64,000 nucleotides of DNA from Lactococcus paracarnosus (GCF_006770285.1 NZ_CP017195.1:62001-126000); one strand, 5' to 3'; shown: positions 34,739 to 44,600, counted from the first letter of the stretch. Notes: generated from the sequence alone by a model not told the origin. Translations and numbers: made by a program.

Positions 34739-34765
34739 GTCAAAATTGGTCAAACATGGTAAAAT
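34737..34765 (+). promoter_or_regulatory. dnaJ promoter
   Basis: TTGTCA (34737-34742) and an extended -10, TGGTAAAAT (TAAAAT 34760-34765), are 17 bp apart. The T-run of the CIRCE/terminator runs into the -35. Confidence 0.75.
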
Positions 34766-34811
34766 AGACTTACACTAAAAACTAAAAAAATAAAAAGAGG
34801 TTTCTTCTCAC

Positions 34812-35948
34812 ATGAATAACACAGAATATTATGAGCGACTAGGGGTTAGTCAGTCAGCTAGCCAAGATGAAATTAAAAAAGCGTACCGTAAGTTGTCAAA
34901 ACAATATCATCCAGATATTAACAAAGATGCAGGTGCAGAAGATAAGTATAAGGAAGTACAAGAAGCCTATGAAACACTAGGCGATGCGCAAAATCGTGCA
35001 GCCTATGATCAGTATGGTGCAGCAGGAGCTAACGGCGGTGGTTTCGGTGGCGCTGGAGGCTTTAGCGGCTTCGGTGGTGGTGGCGGTTTTGGTGGCTTTG
35101 ACGACATCTTCTCATCATTTTTTGGTGGCGGCGGTGGACAAAGCAATCCGACTGCACCACGTCAAGGTGAAGATTTACAATACCGTGTCAACCTTAAATT
35201 TGAAGAGGCGATTTTTGGTGTTGAAAAAGAAGTTAGCTATAATCGAGATCAAGCCTGTCATACCTGTCATGGCGATGGTGCCAAACCGGGTACAAAATCC
35301 GAAACTTGTCATAAGTGTGGCGGTCATGGTCAGGTGCAAGTCGCGCGTGATACACCTCTGGGCCGTGTGATGACAACAGCTACCTGTGATGTTTGTCGCG
35401 GTACTGGTAAAGAAATTAAAGAAAAATGTCCAACTTGTCATGGGTCTGGTCATGAAAAACAACTACACAAAATCAAAGTTAAAGTCCCTGCTGGTGTTGA
35501 AACTGGTCAACAAATGCGCATGAACGGTGGCGGAGATGCTGGTAAAAATGGGGGCCCTTACGGCGATCTTTATGTGATCTTTAATGTCGCGGCCTCTAAA
35601 CAATTTGAACGTGATGGTGCTGAAATTTTCTATGAAATGCCGCTAGAATTTGTTCAGGCAGCACTTGGTGATGAGGTTGAGATTCCAACTGTCCATGGCA
35701 CTGTCAAACTAAAAATCCCTGCTGGGACACAAACGGGTCAAAATTTCCGTCTACGCGGTAAAGGGGCGCCAAAACTTAGAGGGACAGGTAATGGTGATCA
35801 ACACGTCATCGTCAATATCGTGACACCTAAGAAATTAAATGATGCACAAAGAGACGCTTTACAAGCATTCGCTAAAGCAAGTGGCCATACGGTCACGAGT
35901 CAAAAACCAGAAGGCTTCTTTGATAAATTAAAAAAAGAATTTAAATAA
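34812..35948 (+). CDS. dnaJ: Chaperone DnaJ
   Basis: DnaJ (Hsp40) delivers unfolded proteins to DnaK. The J domain has the HPD motif (YHPDINKD, about residue 34), then a long G/F-rich region, four zinc-binding CxxCxGxG repeats ([32 protein letters not shown]) and the substrate-binding C-terminus. 378 aa. It is alone, not in the dnaK operon, as known for lactococci, and has its own CIRCE-like operator. Confidence 0.96.
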   Translation: MNNTEYYERLGVSQSASQDEIKKAYRKLSKQYHPDINKDAGAEDKYKEVQEAYETLGDAQNRAAYDQYGAAGANGGGFGGAGGFSGFGGGGGFGGFDDIFSSFFGGGGGQSNPTAPRQGEDLQYRVNLKFEEAIFGVEKEVSYNRDQACHTCHGDGAKPGTKSETCHKCGGHGQVQVARDTPLGRVMTTATCDVCRGTGKEIKEKCPTCHGSGHEKQLHKIKVKVPAGVETGQQMRMNGGGDAGKNGGPYGDLYVIFNVAASKQFERDGAEIFYEMPLEFVQAALGDEVEIPTVHGTVKLKIPAGTQTGQNFRLRGKGAPKLRGTGNGDQHVIVNIVTPKKLNDAQRDALQAFAKASGHTVTSQKPEGFFDKLKKEFK

Positions 35949-35953
35949 GCTAG

Positions 35954-35995
35954 AAAAGCAAGGCATACATCTGTGATGTGTCCCTTGCTTTTTTT
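35954..35995 (+). terminator. Terminator after dnaJ
   Basis: AAGCAAGG...ATC pairs with GAT...CCTTGCTT through a long imperfect stem followed by a T-run. Confidence 0.8.
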
Positions 35996-36079
35996 GATAA
36001 ATGACATGGTCATGATTTAGGAAAAAAGCATTGGAATTCAAAAGTTCAAGGGGGTGTTAAGGCTAAAATGAGATGAAAG

Positions 36080-36094
36080 ATGTAAGCGTAACCC
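36080..36094 (+). promoter_or_regulatory. Possible cre (CcpA) site before csbD
   Basis: ATGTAAGCGTAACCC fits the CcpA consensus WTGNAARCGNWWNCA at all but the last position. It is about 70 bp before csbD, so carbon catabolite control of this stress gene is plausible. Confidence 0.45.
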
Positions 36095-36162
36095 TTTTCA
36101 CTTGATTATGTTAAACAAATGTGATTAAATGAAGATATCAAAAGAAAAAAGGAGCGCTTACT

Positions 36163-36360
36163 ATGGTAGACAATGGACTTACGGACAAACTCAAAGGCAA
36201 AGCAAAAGATGTTGCAGGTACTGTTACTGGTAATGACAAGCAAAAAGCTGAAGGTATGCTAGACCAAGCAATCGGTAAAGTTAAAGAAGTTGCTGCGGAT
36301 GCCAAAGAGAAAGCTGAAGATGTTATTGAAGATGTCAAAGAAAAATTTGACAAGAAATAA
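36163..36360 (+). CDS. CsbD family stress protein
   Basis: A small (65 aa), highly charged helical protein with LTDKLKGKAKDVAGTVTGNDKQKAEGMLDQAIGKVKE, the CsbD signature. Such proteins accumulate in general stress or stationary phase; the molecular role is unknown. Strong ribosome site AAAGGAG and its own terminator. A possible cre site lies upstream. Confidence 0.9.
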   Translation: MVDNGLTDKLKGKAKDVAGTVTGNDKQKAEGMLDQAIGKVKEVAADAKEKAEDVIEDVKEKFDKK

Positions 36361-36371
36361 CAGATATGAAA

Positions 36372-36398
36372 ACATTAGGCCTGCCTAGTGTTTTTTTT
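36372..36398 (+). terminator. Terminator after csbD
   Basis: ACATTAGGC-CT-GCCTAGTGT (one G-U pair) followed by eight T. Confidence 0.8.
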
Positions 36399-36516
36399 GT
36401 CACCAGCTAAAAAGTTCCAGTTTACTGCGTTTTTATTTATAAATTACGTTTGTAAACTAATTACTTGGTTTTTTATATCATTAGCTATATCCTAGTAGTA
36501 TATAGGAGGATTTAAG

Positions 36517-37146
36517 ATGAAAATTGCAGTTATCGCAGCAAATGGTAAAACAGGTTCTTTGATTACGCAAGAAGCAGTTGACAGAGGGATGTCAGTCACG
36601 GCTATTGTTCGCAACGAGAATAAAACGCTAGCACAAGATGTCTTGAAAAAAGATATTTTTGAACTGACCGCATCAGATCTAGCAGGATTTGATGCAGTAG
36701 TTGATGCTGTTGGTTTTTGGTCTCCTGAGGATTTAGTGAAGCATGAAACATCTCTCAAACACTTGGCTGATGTGCTAAGTGGTACTGAAACATCTCTATT
36801 TGTCGTGGGTGGTGCTGGTAGCTTATATATGGATGAAACACATACCAGACAGCTACAAGACACGCTCAACTTCCCAGAAGCCTACAAGCCATTAGCGACT
36901 AGTATGGCAAAAGGGCTAGCAGCATTAAGACAGAGACAGGATGTGAGATGGGTTTATGTGAGCCCAGCAGCTCTTTTTGATGCTGAGGGTGAAAAAACAG
37001 GAAATTATCAAGTTGCAGGTGAACTATTTGAAACCAATCAAGCTGGGGAGAGTCATATTAGCTATGCAGACTATGCGCTAGGGCTTGTAGACCTTATAGC
37101 AAAAGGGACCTATGGGCGAGAACGGATTTCTTTATTGTCAAAATAA
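36517..37146 (+). CDS. NAD(P)H-binding Rossmann protein (SDR, YwnB/YhfK-like)
   Basis: The N-terminal MKIAVIAANGKTGSLITQEAVDRG is an atypical-SDR NAD(P)-binding motif. DAVVDAVGFW, VVGGAGSLYMDET and WVYVSPAALF follow, as in the family of NAD(P)-binding proteins related to YwnB. 209 aa, soluble; substrate unknown. Ribosome site AGGAGGA. Monocistronic between csbD and yqeG. Confidence 0.8.
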   Translation: MKIAVIAANGKTGSLITQEAVDRGMSVTAIVRNENKTLAQDVLKKDIFELTASDLAGFDAVVDAVGFWSPEDLVKHETSLKHLADVLSGTETSLFVVGGAGSLYMDETHTRQLQDTLNFPEAYKPLATSMAKGLAALRQRQDVRWVYVSPAALFDAEGEKTGNYQVAGELFETNQAGESHISYADYALGLVDLIAKGTYGRERISLLSK

Positions 37147-37213
37147 AAAGAAGTTAGGAAATCATAAGGATTAGGTTTCCTAGTTCGCCTAATTTCTCAT
37201 AAATGGCCATTTT

Positions 37214-37246
37214 ATAAAAGCGCGTCAGACGAAGACGCGCTTTTAT
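37214..37246. terminator. Perfect 13-bp hairpin before yqeG
   Basis: ATAAAAGCGCGTC (37214-37226) and GACGCGCTTTTAT (37234-37246) pair perfectly around seven bases. It ends the upstream gene and immediately precedes the yqeG promoter. Confidence 0.75.
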
Positions 37247-37254
37247 GTTATAAT
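37246..37254 (+). promoter_or_regulatory. Extended -10 of yqeG, seven bases before the ATG
   Basis: TGTTATAAT (37246-37254) is an extended -10. Transcription would begin at about 37261-37262, the first base of the yqeG start codon. The -35 region is weak and lies inside the upstream hairpin. Confidence 0.5.
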
Positions 37255-37261
37255 ATAAAGC

Positions 37262-37789
37262 ATGAGCATTGAAAATTATAGACCAGATTTTTTATTGGCG
37301 GCTGCATATCAGCTGACTGCTGAAAGTTTGAAGCGCCATCAAATTCATGCTGTCCTAGTTGATTTGGATAATACCTTAACTGCCTGGAATAATCCAGATG
37401 GTACACAGGAGATGCGTGACTGGCTTGCGGAGATGAAAGCAACCAACATCAAGGTTGTCGTTGTGTCAAACAACAACCATGAACGCGTAAAGCATGCTGT
37501 TGAGCGATTTGATGTCCCTTTCATTAGTCGTGCCATGAAACCATTTGATTATGGTATAAAAAAAGCAATCAAGCTGGTGGATGAACAACCAGAACAGGTC
37601 ATCATGGTGGGTGATCAGCTGATGACAGATATTAGAGCGGCAAAAAGAGCGGGGATTCGCAGTGTGTTAGTCAAACCACTAGTTGAGTCAGATGCTTGGA
37701 ATACGAAATTTAATCGTGCACGCGAGCGTCGTGTGTGGCGAAAATTGATAGAAAAACACGGAGAACCTGAGTGGCAGAACACGATTTAG
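37262..37789 (+). CDS. yqeG: YqeG family HAD-IIIA phosphatase
   Basis: The HAD nucleophile motif is VLVDLDNTLTAW (about residues 30-41); VVSNN and VMVGDQLMTDIRAAKRAG are motifs 2 and 4. The protein belongs to the YqeG phosphatase family, which heads the yqeGH-yhbY-nadD-yqeK cluster. 175 aa. No ribosome site is seen before the ATG, so the message may be leaderless. Its 3' end overlaps yqeH. Substrate unknown. Confidence 0.92.
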   Translation: MSIENYRPDFLLAAAYQLTAESLKRHQIHAVLVDLDNTLTAWNNPDGTQEMRDWLAEMKATNIKVVVVSNNNHERVKHAVERFDVPFISRAMKPFDYGIKKAIKLVDEQPEQVIMVGDQLMTDIRAAKRAGIRSVLVKPLVESDAWNTKFNRARERRVWRKLIEKHGEPEWQNTI

Positions 37790-38901
37790 CAACAGCAGAA
37801 ACATTACGTTGTATTGGCTGTGGTGCAGAAATGCAGACTGAAGATAAAGAAGCGATAGGCTATACCCCAAAATCAGCTTTGGACAAAGGACTTGAAACTG
37901 GCGAACTATATTGTCAACGTTGTTTCCGGCTTCGTCACTACAATGAAATTGCTGGTGTCAACATCAGCGATGATGAGTTTTTAAGATTACTGACAGAAGT
38001 AGGTAATACCGATGCTTTAGTTGTCAACGTGATTGACATCTTTGACTTTAATGGGTCAGTTATTCCTGGCCTTCATCGGTTTGTATCAGGAAATGATGTC
38101 TTATTAGTTGGTAATAAACGTGATATTTTACCAAAATCGGTAAAAGCAAGCAAGGTTAAAAATTGGTTGCGAGAACGGGCACATGAAGAAGGACTTCGTC
38201 CGGTTGATGTCGTCTTAACGAGCGCCCATCATGAAGATGATGTGTCAGAACTGATGGAAGAGATTGAAACATATCGTCATGGTCGTGATGTTTATGTTGT
38301 TGGTGTGACAAACGTCGGTAAGTCAACCTTGATTAATGCAATCATTAAAAATGCGACAGGTGATGCTGACGTGATTACGACGAGTCGGTTCCCAGGGACA
38401 ACCTTAGATAAAATCGAAATTCCTTTGGATGATGGTAGTTTTATCGTTGATACGCCAGGGATTATCCACCGGCATCAAATGGCACATTTTGTTGGGCCAA
38501 ATGATTTGAAGTTGGTTAGTCCTAAAAAAGAGATCAAACCAAAGACCTATCAACTGAACGCGGGTCAAACCTTATTTATGGGTGGTCTAGCCAGACTTGA
38601 CTATATTCAAGGTGACAAGCAAGGCATGACAGGGTACTTTGATAATCATCTAACGATTCATCGAACTAAGCTCGAGGGTGCAGATGCCTTTTATGCCAAA
38701 CATGCGGGTGGTTTACTGACACCACCTCATGCTGATGATATGGCTAATTTCCCTAAACTCGTCCGAAAAGAATTCTCAATCAAAGACAAATCAGATATTG
38801 TCTTTTCAGGTCTTGGTTGGGTTCGTGTCATGAATCGTGGAGTTGTTGCAGCATGGGTACCTGAGGGTGTTGATGTCTTGATTCGAAAAGCGCTTGTCTA
38901 A
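37771..38901 (+). CDS. yqeH: Ribosome biogenesis GTPase YqeH
   Basis: A circularly permuted GTPase needed for 30S assembly. An N-terminal zinc knuckle (CIGCG ... CQRCF) precedes the permuted G domain, with G4 VGNKRD before G1 GVTNVGKSTL and G3 DTPG. The C-terminal part binds RNA. 376 aa. GTG start at 37771 behind GGAG inside yqeG. Confidence 0.95.
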   Translation: MAEHDLATAETLRCIGCGAEMQTEDKEAIGYTPKSALDKGLETGELYCQRCFRLRHYNEIAGVNISDDEFLRLLTEVGNTDALVVNVIDIFDFNGSVIPGLHRFVSGNDVLLVGNKRDILPKSVKASKVKNWLRERAHEEGLRPVDVVLTSAHHEDDVSELMEEIETYRHGRDVYVVGVTNVGKSTLINAIIKNATGDADVITTSRFPGTTLDKIEIPLDDGSFIVDTPGIIHRHQMAHFVGPNDLKLVSPKKEIKPKTYQLNAGQTLFMGGLARLDYIQGDKQGMTGYFDNHLTIHRTKLEGADAFYAKHAGGLLTPPHADDMANFPKLVRKEFSIKDKSDIVFSGLGWVRVMNRGVVAAWVPEGVDVLIRKALV

Positions 38902-38952
38902 GGCAAGTGTGACACTAATAATTTAGCGCACAGCGCATACAGAAAGAAAAAC

Positions 38953-39261
38953 ATGGAATTAACTGGAAAACAAAAACGTTACCTTCGTGCACAAGCACAC
39001 CATTTGACACCTATTGTCCAAATCGGTAAGGGTGGATTAACAAATGAAATCAAAACGAGTATCCGTAAAGCTTTGGATGCGCGTGAATTAATCAAAGTTG
39101 CTATTTTACAAAATTCTGATGCTGATATTAATGATGTGGCAGCAGAAATTGAAGAGATGTCATTTGACGTCGTTCAAAAAATCGGTCGTATTTTGGTTGT
39201 CTTTAAAGTCGCTGAAAAACGTGAGAACCGCAAGTTATCACTTGAGGTTAAAGCCATTTAA
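38953..39261 (+). CDS. yhbY: Ribosome assembly RNA-binding protein YhbY
   Basis: A 102-aa CRM-domain protein: ELTGKQKRYLRAQAHHLTPIVQIGKGGLTNEIKTSIRKALDARELIKV carries the KGGLT (GxxG-like) RNA-contact loop. It binds pre-50S ribosomes (family knowledge). Ribosome site AGAAAGAAA. Fourth position in the conserved cluster, between yqeH and nadD. Confidence 0.93.
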   Translation: MELTGKQKRYLRAQAHHLTPIVQIGKGGLTNEIKTSIRKALDARELIKVAILQNSDADINDVAAEIEEMSFDVVQKIGRILVVFKVAEKRENRKLSLEVKAI

Positions 39262-39384
39262 TCTGCTAGTCATCAGGTCAAAGTGTCTTGTCTGCAGATG
39301 TGAATTTGGTAGATTGCAGGACCAGGTCTATAGCAGGATTTCCCGATACTAGGTTGGTTATCGTAACGCAACAAAGGAGTCTTT

Positions 39385-39987
39385 ATGGGAATTGAACTTC
39401 TCACACCTTATACTAAAGTTGAACTCGATATGCAAAAGACGGAAAATCGGCGTCAAATTGGCCTTTTTTTAGGTAAATTTGCGCCGATACATGTCGCGCA
39501 TTTGGTGATTACAGATCAAGTACGTCGAGAGTTAAATCTTGAGCGTGTGCTTTTCATGCCTGAGTATGATGATGAGGCTGGCACGATTATCAGTTTGCTA
39601 TCCCGTGCTTTAAAAGGAAATGCTGGTTTGGGTATTGACACGGCTCGTCTGAATAACACCTCTCAGACGCTTGTTGAAACCTTACAAGCATTAACTCTAG
39701 CGCATACAGATACTGATTTTTATTTTATAGCTGGAAGCGATATGATTGCGAGTTTATCACAGCATAAAGATGCCTTAGCGGTAGCTGACTTAGTACAACT
39801 TGTTGGTGTACAACGGCCAGGATTTAGAACAGGTACCTCTTTACCCATTTTATGGGTGGATGTGCCTCAGATGGCGATTTCATCTACTGGCCTAAGAGAG
39901 ATGATGCATCAGGGAATGGAGCCAAAGTTTTTGATTCCGGATGGCACACTCGATTTTATCAAGGAACGAGGGTTATATGGTCTTTGA
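39385..39987 (+). CDS. nadD: Nicotinate-nucleotide adenylyltransferase NadD
   Basis: NadD makes deamido-NAD from nicotinate mononucleotide and ATP. The nucleotidyltransferase motif is [15 protein letters not shown] (GxFxPxHxxH), and the C-terminal [13 protein letters not shown] is the ISST/SxTxxR motif. The start at 39385 follows AAAGGAG at ideal spacing; it gives an extra 20 N-terminal residues relative to many homologues, consistent with lactococcal/streptococcal forms. The end overlaps yqeK by 11 bases. 200 aa. Confidence 0.9.
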   Translation: MGIELLTPYTKVELDMQKTENRRQIGLFLGKFAPIHVAHLVITDQVRRELNLERVLFMPEYDDEAGTIISLLSRALKGNAGLGIDTARLNNTSQTLVETLQALTLAHTDTDFYFIAGSDMIASLSQHKDALAVADLVQLVGVQRPGFRTGTSLPILWVDVPQMAISSTGLREMMHQGMEPKFLIPDGTLDFIKERGLYGL

Positions 39988-40573
39988 TAATAATGCTGGA
40001 CTCGGTATCAGCAGATCTGACTTACTGGCTAAACTAGCGACTACCTTATCTCCAAAGCGATTTGCACATGTAAAACAGGTGGCAGATGCTGCTAAGCAGC
40101 TAGCAGTGCACTGGGGGTATGCAGCAGTAGAAAAAGCTGAATTAGCTGGTTTGCTACATGACTATGCTAAAGAAGCATCGGATGATGTCTTTATTTCACT
40201 GATTCATAAATACAAGCTGGATCCAGATCTGCTTAACTGGCATAATAATGTCTGGCATGGCGTCGTTGGTATCTATAAAATTCAGGAGGATTTTGGTATC
40301 ACTGATCCCGAATTATTACGCGCGATTGAGATTCATACAGTCGGCAGTAGTCAGATGGGCTTACTTGATAAAATTTTATATGTCGCTGACTATATAGAAG
40401 CTGGTAGACGCTTTGAAGGTGTTGAGGCAGCTCGGGCGCTTGCTTATGAAGATTTAGATGCAGCAGTGGCTTATGAAACAGTCCATACGGTTTCTTTTCT
40501 TGCACATCAGCAGGTCAGGATTTACCCACAAACAATTTTAACGTATAACGCTTATGTCGATAAATTGCGTTAG
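39977..40573 (+). CDS. yqeK: HD-domain hydrolase YqeK (Ap4A hydrolase)
   Basis: The HD superfamily metal site is spread over [24 protein letters not shown] (HD pair) and [25 protein letters not shown]. YqeK proteins are symmetric diadenosine tetraphosphate hydrolases (family knowledge). ATG 39977 is chosen because ACGAGGG precedes it; an upstream ATG at 39941 would lie deep inside nadD. 198 aa. Confidence 0.92.
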   Translation: MVFDNNAGLGISRSDLLAKLATTLSPKRFAHVKQVADAAKQLAVHWGYAAVEKAELAGLLHDYAKEASDDVFISLIHKYKLDPDLLNWHNNVWHGVVGIYKIQEDFGITDPELLRAIEIHTVGSSQMGLLDKILYVADYIEAGRRFEGVEAARALAYEDLDAAVAYETVHTVSFLAHQQVRIYPQTILTYNAYVDKLR

Positions 40574-40700
40574 ACTAAACGAACAGATATGACTAATCAT
40601 TTAGTGATTGGCAACTCTAATATCAGGCAACTAGCTGCTATCCAAAGTGATACAATAGAAAAAATGATGATATTTGCAAAATAGAAAGATAATAAAAAGC

Positions 40701-41057
40701 ATGACAAACGAACTACTACTACAAACAGTTGTAACAGCTGCTGATGATAAAAAAGCCCTTGACATTGTGGCTCTTGATATGCGTGAAGTGAGCGGTGTCA
40801 TGGATACTTTGGTCGTGATGGAAGGTATGAATTCACGTCAAATCGATGCGATCGTAGATAATATCACAGAAGCAATCAAAAAAAACGGTGGCGACATTCA
40901 TGGTGTCGAAGGTGCTGGCGCAGATGGTTGGGTCTTGATTGACTTGGTTGATGTCGTGATCAATGTGATGACGCATGATGCACGCTTGACTTACCGTCTT
41001 GAAAAATTGTGGCATGATGCACCTGAAATCGATGTTACAGCTTGGTTAACTGATTAA
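40701..41057 (+). CDS. rsfS: Ribosomal silencing factor RsfS
   Basis: RsfS binds L14 and keeps subunits apart when nutrients are scarce. AADDKKALDIVALDMREVSGVMDTLVVMEGMNSRQIDAIVDNI and GWVLIDLVDVVINVMTHDARLTYRLEKLW define the family. ATG 40701 gives 118 aa, the usual size. The ribosome site is weak. It belongs to the yqeG cluster. Confidence 0.93.
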   Translation: MTNELLLQTVVTAADDKKALDIVALDMREVSGVMDTLVVMEGMNSRQIDAIVDNITEAIKKNGGDIHGVEGAGADGWVLIDLVDVVINVMTHDARLTYRLEKLWHDAPEIDVTAWLTD

Positions 41058-41073
41058 GTAGAAAAAGAGAAAA

Positions 41074-41826
41074 ATGGATAATTATCAAGAATTTGCGCGC
41101 GTTTATGATACCATCATGGACGATACGCTATATGATGCCTGGCATCAATTTTCACGCGATCATTTACCATCACATACTCATGATATTTTAGAGCTTGCTT
41201 GTGGTACAGGCAAGCTTTCTGTGCAATTTGCACGAGATGGCTATGCTGTAACGGGTCTTGACTTATCAGAGGAGATGCTGAGTATTGCCTATAATCGTGC
41301 CTTAGACGAGTTGGATGAGACGGTTGGTATTGGATTTATCGAAGGGGATATGCGAGATCTCAGCAATGTTGGGACCTATGATGCAGTGACGTGTTACAGT
41401 GATAGTATTTGCTATATGCCTGATCGTGAAGCAGTTCAAGAGGTATTTGATGGCGTTTGGAATTGTCTGAATGCTGATGGCACCTTTATCTTTGATGTGC
41501 ATAGTGTTAACCAAATTGATCAGGTTTTCCCGGGTTATAGCTACCATGAAAATGAAGAAGATTTTGCCTTCATGTGGGATTCTTTTCCAGGTGAGAAGGC
41601 ACACAGTATTACACATGAACTGACATTTTTTGTTAAGGATGCTGACGGAAAATTTGAACGTCGTGATGAAGTCCATGAAGAACGAACTTACTCTATTGAT
41701 AATTATTTGACCATGCTAGATAATGCTGGTTTTGTGGATGTCACCGTTTTTTCTGATTTTCAGGATATAACACCTAGTGAGAAAGACGATAGTGCACGCT
41801 GGTTTTTTATCGCCAAAAAAGGATAA
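41074..41826 (+). CDS. Class I SAM-dependent methyltransferase (YqeM-like)
   Basis: The SAM-binding motif is ILELACGTGKLSVQFARDGYAVTGLDLSEEML (about residues 39-70), followed by EGDMRDL. Position directly after rsfS is that of yqeM in Bacillus and streptococci. The substrate is unknown. 250 aa, soluble; starts 16 bases after rsfS behind AAAAAGAGAAA. Confidence 0.85.
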   Translation: MDNYQEFARVYDTIMDDTLYDAWHQFSRDHLPSHTHDILELACGTGKLSVQFARDGYAVTGLDLSEEMLSIAYNRALDELDETVGIGFIEGDMRDLSNVGTYDAVTCYSDSICYMPDREAVQEVFDGVWNCLNADGTFIFDVHSVNQIDQVFPGYSYHENEEDFAFMWDSFPGEKAHSITHELTFFVKDADGKFERRDEVHEERTYSIDNYLTMLDNAGFVDVTVFSDFQDITPSEKDDSARWFFIAKKG

Positions 41827-41927
41827 TCAATCAGGTGTTTTAGCTAGTTATCAAGGTTTCGGATGACTCAGTGACTGGATATACTTACTTAAACAGGGTA
41901 AAGTTGAGATGAAGAGAGGGTAAACTA

Positions 41928-42560
41928 ATGATGTATTTAGGATTAATCGTTATAGTTGGCTTTATAGCCTATTTAACACAAGATAAACAGGACAAAAAGT
42001 TTCCTCGTTGGCTCAAGCTTATTTTTTGGATACTTGTCTTAAGTTTCCTGTCGAGAGTATCGGATACCTTAGCTGGTGTCGTCTTTATTGGCTTGATTGC
42101 TTGGTGGTTCGTTAGAAAGCCCAGTCGTAGGAGAAAGCAGCAAGTTGCTGAGGATAGATCTGATACAGCTGATGTGGTACCGCATTTCAAATCAGAAGAA
42201 GACCCAGTCAAACGCTATGCATCGACGCCTAAAAGACAAGCAGCATTAGCTGAGCTTGAAAGTACACCCAAAGAGCTTGCGACCTACATCGATCAAGAAA
42301 TTGATACATTTTTCATGAATGAATGGACCAAGATGGCTGCTATCTATTCAGACCAAACGGGTCAATTCGATGATGATGTCAGGGATAATGCGGGGCATCA
42401 GATGCGTGAGATTTTAGATGCGATATTTGCCAAGTTTGCTAAGAAAAAACGGGCAGAATTGGTCGAAAAGCAATCCATCAATGAAGAGTTGAAAGTTAAA
42501 CATAAAGCAGAAATTGATATTGCCATGCAAGTCTATGATAAATGGCAGGACAAGGCATGA
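41928..42560 (+). CDS. Membrane-anchored protein with a charged cytoplasmic region
   Basis: Two hydrophobic segments (about residues 2-16 and 26-63, the second possibly two helices) are followed by a basic patch (RKPSRRRKQQ) and a charged helical C-terminal region. GAGAGGG precedes the ATG. It overlaps the tmcAL start (ATGA), so the two are coupled. 210 aa. No family is recognised; it is an extra gene within an otherwise well-known cluster. Confidence 0.6.
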   Translation: MMYLGLIVIVGFIAYLTQDKQDKKFPRWLKLIFWILVLSFLSRVSDTLAGVVFIGLIAWWFVRKPSRRRKQQVAEDRSDTADVVPHFKSEEDPVKRYASTPKRQAALAELESTPKELATYIDQEIDTFFMNEWTKMAAIYSDQTGQFDDDVRDNAGHQMREILDAIFAKFAKKKRAELVEKQSINEELKVKHKAEIDIAMQVYDKWQDKA

Positions 42561-43645
42561 TTTCTGGTGTCATTGCTGAATTCAATCCCTTTCATAATGG
42601 CCATAACTATTTACTATCACAAGCTTCTGGTTTAAAAATCGTGGTCATGAGTGGTAATTGGATGCAACGCGGTGAGCCAGCCATTATTGACAAGTGGACA
42701 CGTGCACAAATGGCTTTAGAAAATGGCGCTGACATTATTGTTGAGCTGCCTTTTTTTGCTAGTGTCCAAAGTGCAGATTATTTCGCTGAGTATGCGATCG
42801 GTATACTGTCAGATTTGGGTGTTGAGCAGCTGGTATTTGGAACGGATTCTGATCATGTTGACTATGATAAGTTATGCCATATCTATAAAACACAATCAGA
42901 TGACATACAAGCTTTCCTTGCTGGCTTACCAGATCATTTATCTTATCCTCAAAAAACACAGAAAATGTGGGAAGTATTTACAGGGATCGATTTTGATGGG
43001 AACACACCTAATCATATTTTAGCGCTTGCCTATACTAAGGCAATAGCCAAGCTAGAATCTAACATCAGCTTACAAGCAATCCCTCGTATTGGCTCAGGAT
43101 TTCATGATGAAAAGTTATCAGAATTTGCATCAGCAACAGCAATCCGTGCGCATGTGGATTCTGATTTATCAGCTGTTATGCCAAGTTTTCAAGGGTTTGA
43201 ATCAGCACCTAAAGTGGCCTGGACCAATTATTTTTCTTTGCTTAAATATAAAGTGGTGTCAACAAGCCTAGTCGACTTGACCCACATTTTTCAAGTGAAT
43301 GAGGAGCTAGCTGTTAGATTAAAAAAAGCCATTAAACTGGCAGCTTCTTTTGATGAATTGGTAGATGAGGTTGCAACCAAGCGCTATACTAAAGCGCGGA
43401 TCCGACGCTTGTTAACTTACATTTTAATCAATGTCAGTAAGTCACAAACATATGAAAAAGCGCATCCCCATGTTTTAGGCTTCTCGTCAGCTGGTCGTGC
43501 CTATCTAAAAGACTATGATGTCGTGACAAAAGTAGGTAAAAGCTATGCGGATAGCTTAACCTTAAAGGCTGATGAGGTATATAGGTTGGGCAATGTCGCT
43601 TTGCCAGAACAAAATTATGGTCGGATACCGATAATGCGCACATAA
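42557..43645 (+). CDS. tmcAL: tRNA(Met) cytidine acetate ligase TmcAL (YlbM)
   Basis: TmcAL forms N4-acetylcytidine at the wobble base of elongator tRNA-Met from acetate and ATP. The N-terminus ISGVIAEFNPFHNGHNYLL carries the HxGH nucleotidyltransferase motif; VVMSGNWMQRGEPAIIDKWTRAQMALENGADIIVELPFF and RIGSGFHDEKLSEFASATAIR are family signatures. ATG 42557 is taken because it overlaps the previous stop (ATGA). 362 aa, slightly short of many homologues. Confidence 0.92.
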   Translation: MISGVIAEFNPFHNGHNYLLSQASGLKIVVMSGNWMQRGEPAIIDKWTRAQMALENGADIIVELPFFASVQSADYFAEYAIGILSDLGVEQLVFGTDSDHVDYDKLCHIYKTQSDDIQAFLAGLPDHLSYPQKTQKMWEVFTGIDFDGNTPNHILALAYTKAIAKLESNISLQAIPRIGSGFHDEKLSEFASATAIRAHVDSDLSAVMPSFQGFESAPKVAWTNYFSLLKYKVVSTSLVDLTHIFQVNEELAVRLKKAIKLAASFDELVDEVATKRYTKARIRRLLTYILINVSKSQTYEKAHPHVLGFSSAGRAYLKDYDVVTKVGKSYADSLTLKADEVYRLGNVALPEQNYGRIPIMRT

Positions 43646-43836
43646 ATCACGGAATTGGTCTGAGCGTATACAGCTGGTTTACGAGTGGGTGACATATTTG
43701 TCAATATAGTTGTCACTAGTTTGACACAAAATGCGCACATGGACTAAACAAATTGTATTCAAATGCGAAACAATCAGAGAAATTATGATAAAATAGGATA
43801 GAATAAGCATCAAAGGATAAGAAAGAAGGCATTATA

Positions 43837-44553
43837 ATGGGACGTAAGTGGGCGAATATCGTCGCTAAAAAGACAGCAAAAGACGGTGCAAACTCTAAAG
43901 TTTATGCTAAATTCGGTGTAGAAATTTATGCTGCGGCTAAACAAGGTGATCCAGATCCTGAGTCAAACTCAAAACTTAGATTCACGATTGAGCGTGCTAA
44001 ACAAGCACAAGTACCACGTCATATCATCGATAAAGCGATTGATAAGGCAAAAGGTAGTAGTGAAGAAACCTTTACTGAAGGTCGCTATGAAGGATTTGGT
44101 CCAAATGGGTCGATGGTGATTGTCGATACCTTAACAACAAATGTCAACCGGACTGCAGCCAATGTGCGTTCTGCCTATAACAAAAATGGTGGTAATTTTG
44201 GCGCATCTGGATCTGTTTCCTATTTATTTGATAATACTGGCGTTATCGGATTTATTGGCGATAATGCTGATGAGATTTTCGAGTATTTACTTGATAAAGA
44301 AATTGATGTTCGTGATGTTGAACAACAAGATGACCAAGTGATTGTTTATACAGAGCCAGAAGCGCTCCACAAGGCGCTGGAAGCACTTCGTGAAAATGGT
44401 GTTGCTGAGTTTACAGTATCAGAACTTGAGTTGATACCTCAAAGCGAAGTTGAGTTATCCGGTGATGATGTAGAGATATTTGAAAAATTGATTGATGCAC
44501 TTGAAGACGATGAAGATGTGCAAAAAGTCTATCATAACGTGGCTGATTTCTGA
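43837..44553 (+). CDS. YebC/PmpR family protein (YeeN type)
   Basis: [59 protein letters not shown] is the characteristic N-terminus and [16 protein letters not shown] the middle motif. Annotated as transcription regulators; some members instead help ribosomes through stalls (family knowledge). 238 aa. Ribosome site AGAAAGAAGG. Confidence 0.92.
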   Translation: MGRKWANIVAKKTAKDGANSKVYAKFGVEIYAAAKQGDPDPESNSKLRFTIERAKQAQVPRHIIDKAIDKAKGSSEETFTEGRYEGFGPNGSMVIVDTLTTNVNRTAANVRSAYNKNGGNFGASGSVSYLFDNTGVIGFIGDNADEIFEYLLDKEIDVRDVEQQDDQVIVYTEPEALHKALEALRENGVAEFTVSELELIPQSEVELSGDDVEIFEKLIDALEDDEDVQKVYHNVADF

Positions 44554-44567
44554 TAAATAATACCTAT

Positions 44568-44600
44568 CAAAAAAATCGAGGCAAAATTGCTTTGATTTTT
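44568..44600. terminator. Terminator between convergent yebC-like and GNAT genes
   Basis: AATCGAGGCAA and TTGCTTTGATT pair with G-U pairs, with A- and T-runs on the two sides. Confidence 0.65.
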
